6,745 bases of DNA. It comes from Candidatus Portiera sp. (GTDB lineage Bacteria > Pseudomonadota > Gammaproteobacteria > CBDBNL01 > JAAOII01). Shown in pieces: positions 5,653-6,745 of the stretch; the first letter of the stretch is position 1, and each line of letters opens with the position of its first letter. Position numbers and translations under genes: made by a program. The DNA is taken from positions 1 to 6,745 of the forward strand of contig JAAOII010000170.1 in the NCBI GenBank assembly GCA_015163845.1. The letters run 5' to 3'. A model generated the notes under the pieces. The model was not told the DNA's origin. It saw nothing but the letters and a program-made list of their open reading frames with translations, and searched no databases.

Positions 5653-6207
5653 GTGGATAACCCTAACGATTGTTGGTATGATAATGTTGCATCTGACATT
5701 TCACCTGATGAATTATTGCAGCAAGGCGACTTGGTTATGCAGTGCCCTATCGTTAATCTAGAAGAGGATCCAGTTGAAAATGAAGAATATGTATATGATA
5801 TTAATGATTATGATATTATAGTTATGAGTCAATCCTGTGATTTGGTTTCTGGTAAAACAAACTTAGTATTGGTTTGTCCTTTTGCTAAGTTAGAGAGTTT
5901 GCCTGAGTATGACACAGATAATAAAAAAGAGAGCTTACGCAAAGGTAGAAATCTAGGCACTCACTTATTAAATAGATGTGATCTTGAAGGAGAGTCCGAC
6001 TTCCTAGTTGTAGATTTTAGAAGTACTCATTCAGTCCCTCTGCATTTTATTCAAAAATTTGTTGCTAAACAAAAAAACCGTAAACGTCTATTAACACCAT
6101 ATAGGGAACATTTATCTCAAGCATTTGCAATGTACTTTATGAGAGTAGGGTTGCCTTCAGGTATTCCATCCTTTAAAGAAAAGGCGCCCCAAACTACTAA
6201 TAGATAG
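5653..6207 (+). CDS. Conserved hypothetical protein with SQSCDL and PYREHLSQAF motifs
   Basis: The 184-residue product starts at GTG 5653. A TGA at 5635-5637 closes the frame upstream and the next ATG (5737) would remove the conserved N-terminal WYD...QGDLVMQCPI part, so GTG is the best start. Conserved-looking blocks are IIVMSQSCDL (55-64), LRKGRNLGTHLLN (95-107), SDFLVVDFRSTHSVPL (115-130) and RLLTPYREHLSQAFAMYFMRVGLP (145-168). I recall this motif set from a widespread unnamed protein often near TIGR04255 genes, but no function is known to me. Cys62, His104 and Asp121 lie in three of the blocks and could form an active or metal site, which is speculation. There is no signal peptide or membrane segment. 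It is the last gene of the three-gene operon. The stop overlaps the first arm of a hairpin. Confidence 0.8.
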   Translation: MDNPNDCWYDNVASDISPDELLQQGDLVMQCPIVNLEEDPVENEEYVYDINDYDIIVMSQSCDLVSGKTNLVLVCPFAKLESLPEYDTDNKKESLRKGRNLGTHLLNRCDLEGESDFLVVDFRSTHSVPLHFIQKFVAKQKNRKRLLTPYREHLSQAFAMYFMRVGLPSGIPSFKEKAPQTTNR

Positions 6208-6257
6208 TAGAGTATTTATAATAGTAATTATATCTCTACTGAAATAGTGGGATTTTT
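6206..6257 (+). terminator. Overlapping alternative hairpins with T run ending the cassette operon
   Basis: AGTAGAG (6206-6212) pairs perfectly with CTCTACT (6234-6240), and inside it TATAAT (6217-6222) pairs with ATTATA (6227-6232) around an AGTA loop, giving a long hairpin that starts on the stop codon. A second stem, CTACT (6236-6240) with AGTGG (6246-6250) around GAAAT, uses the same bases and is followed by TTTTT (6253-6257). The second stem with its T run resembles a weak intrinsic terminator. The two cannot form together. Confidence 0.4.
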
Positions 6258-6345
6258 AAATAGTAGCTATACATAAACTGACTTTAAATAAAACTAACGT
6301 TACCTCTTACTCATATAGTTAATCACGGGAGATTAAATTAGAGGC

Positions 6346-6374
6346 TATAATAAGTCACTATATAAGAGTATAAT
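6346..6374 (+). promoter_or_regulatory. Two TATAAT boxes upstream of the DUF547-like gene
   Basis: Perfect -10 sequences occur at 6346-6351 and 6369-6374, 23 bases apart, in a very AT-rich spacer. Neither has a convincing -35 at 16-18 bases upstream. The second would start transcription near 6381 and give a leader of about 45 bases. At least one is likely to be the promoter of the last gene, but AT-rich DNA yields such matches by chance. Confidence 0.35.
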
Positions 6375-6381
6375 AACATCA

Positions 6382-6418
6382 GCATAGATGCTTGCATGTA
6401 TGATTTGCAAGTTGCTTG
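6382..6418 (+). repeat. Cluster of nested short inverted repeats before the last gene
   Basis: GCAT/ATGC (6382-6385 and 6388-6391), CTTGCA/TGCAAG (6391-6396 and 6406-6411, 9-base loop) and CAAG/CTTG (6408-6411 and 6415-6418) overlap in 37 bases located between the likely promoter and the start codon. Only one set can pair at a time. The position fits an operator or a leader structure, but the stems are short. Confidence 0.3.
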
Positions 6419-6424
6419 AATATT

Positions 6425-6745
6425 ATGGATAAAATGGTTATTAGAGTTGAGCAGTTACGCACCTTATCAGGGCGGTTCTTAAAGCTTGTATTAGTGTTCA
6501 CACTACTTCCCATATTATTCCTATCCCTAACCCTGCCGAACTCAGCTGTTGCCTATCCAGGCGAGAGACACTACCAAGAGTTTATTAGCATATATGGCGA
6601 ACTACTGGAAAAACACATCATTGTCAATGACAAGAAAGAAGGCATTTTCGTCACCAGTGTCAACTATGCAGGTTGGTCAAATGACTCGCTCCACCAGCAG
6701 GCAATGACTTACCTGAAACAAATCAAAGACCCCTTTGCCATTCCC
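6425..6745 (+). CDS. Exported DUF547-like protein, N-terminal part (3' end outside window)
   Basis: The frame is open from ATG 6425 to the window edge (107 residues). ATG 6434, three codons later, is an alternative, and neither has a clear Shine-Dalgarno. A signal peptide is evident: basic residues up to about 20 (RFLK), a hydrophobic core LVLVFTLLPILFLSLTL (about 21-37) and a likely signal peptidase I site after NSAVA, so the product is probably periplasmic or exported. The mature start, with GELLEKHI, then FVTSVNYAGWSNDSLHQQAMTYLKQI, resembles the opening of DUF547 proteins (a helix with LLxKHV, then VDYxxW and a helix ending YLxxL). The rest, with the family's more diagnostic residues, is outside the window. 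The function of DUF547 is not established. Codon use resembles pheST more than the cassette, so it is probably native chromosome. Confidence 0.68.
   Translation, partial: MDKMVIRVEQLRTLSGRFLKLVLVFTLLPILFLSLTLPNSAVAYPGERHYQEFISIYGELLEKHIIVNDKKEGIFVTSVNYAGWSNDSLHQQAMTYLKQIKDPFAIP

Noticed and set aside
4440..6424. Integration site repeat: a second copy of the tRNA-Pro 3' end flanking the cassette
   Set aside because: No downstream copy of the tRNA end (such as TTCGAATCC or GTCCCGA) was seen by eye before 6425, and no integrase gene is present. Tandem insertion by site-specific recombination is therefore not supported.

Overview
The window looks like a chromosomal segment from a low-GC proteobacterium, most likely gamma- or betaproteobacterial. 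The evidence is gene order (rpmI-rplT-pheS-pheT followed by a proline tRNA), PheS and PheT proteins close to the E. coli type as recalled from memory, and a DUF547-like exported protein at the right edge. The species cannot be named from this sequence.

Left part (1-4276), all on the + strand: the 3' end of rpmI (ribosomal protein L35), complete rplT (L20), then pheS and pheT, which encode the two subunits of phenylalanyl-tRNA synthetase. rpmI and rplT are 42 bases apart. rplT and pheS are separated by 160 bases holding a weak hairpin and a possible promoter. pheS and pheT are 21 bases apart and surely cotranscribed. PheT is longer than usual because two adjacent in-frame tandem repeats (18-bp and 9-bp units) expand one region of its catalytic-like core.

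Middle (4277-4562): a 119-base spacer with a threefold degenerate repeat, then a tRNA-Pro with anticodon GGG and no encoded CCA, then a C-rich stretch with no G at all and a -10-like box. The ihfA gene (and often a merR-type gene) that usually lies between pheT and this tRNA in related bacteria is absent.

Right part (4563-6207): a compact three-gene operon, visibly more AT-rich than pheST in its first two genes. It encodes a TIGR04255-family protein, a small acidic protein of unknown type, and a conserved hypothetical protein with SQSCDL and PYREHLSQAF motifs. Spacings are 5 and 8 bases, and the third gene starts with GTG. It looks like a mobile accessory cassette placed behind a tRNA gene and is the best candidate here for an uncharacterised multi-gene system. 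It is followed by overlapping hairpins ending in a short T run, an AT-rich promoter-like region, and the start of a gene for a signal-peptide-bearing DUF547-like protein that runs off the window.

The translation and tRNA charging genes are housekeeping. The function of the cassette is not known to me and is stated only as a hypothesis.
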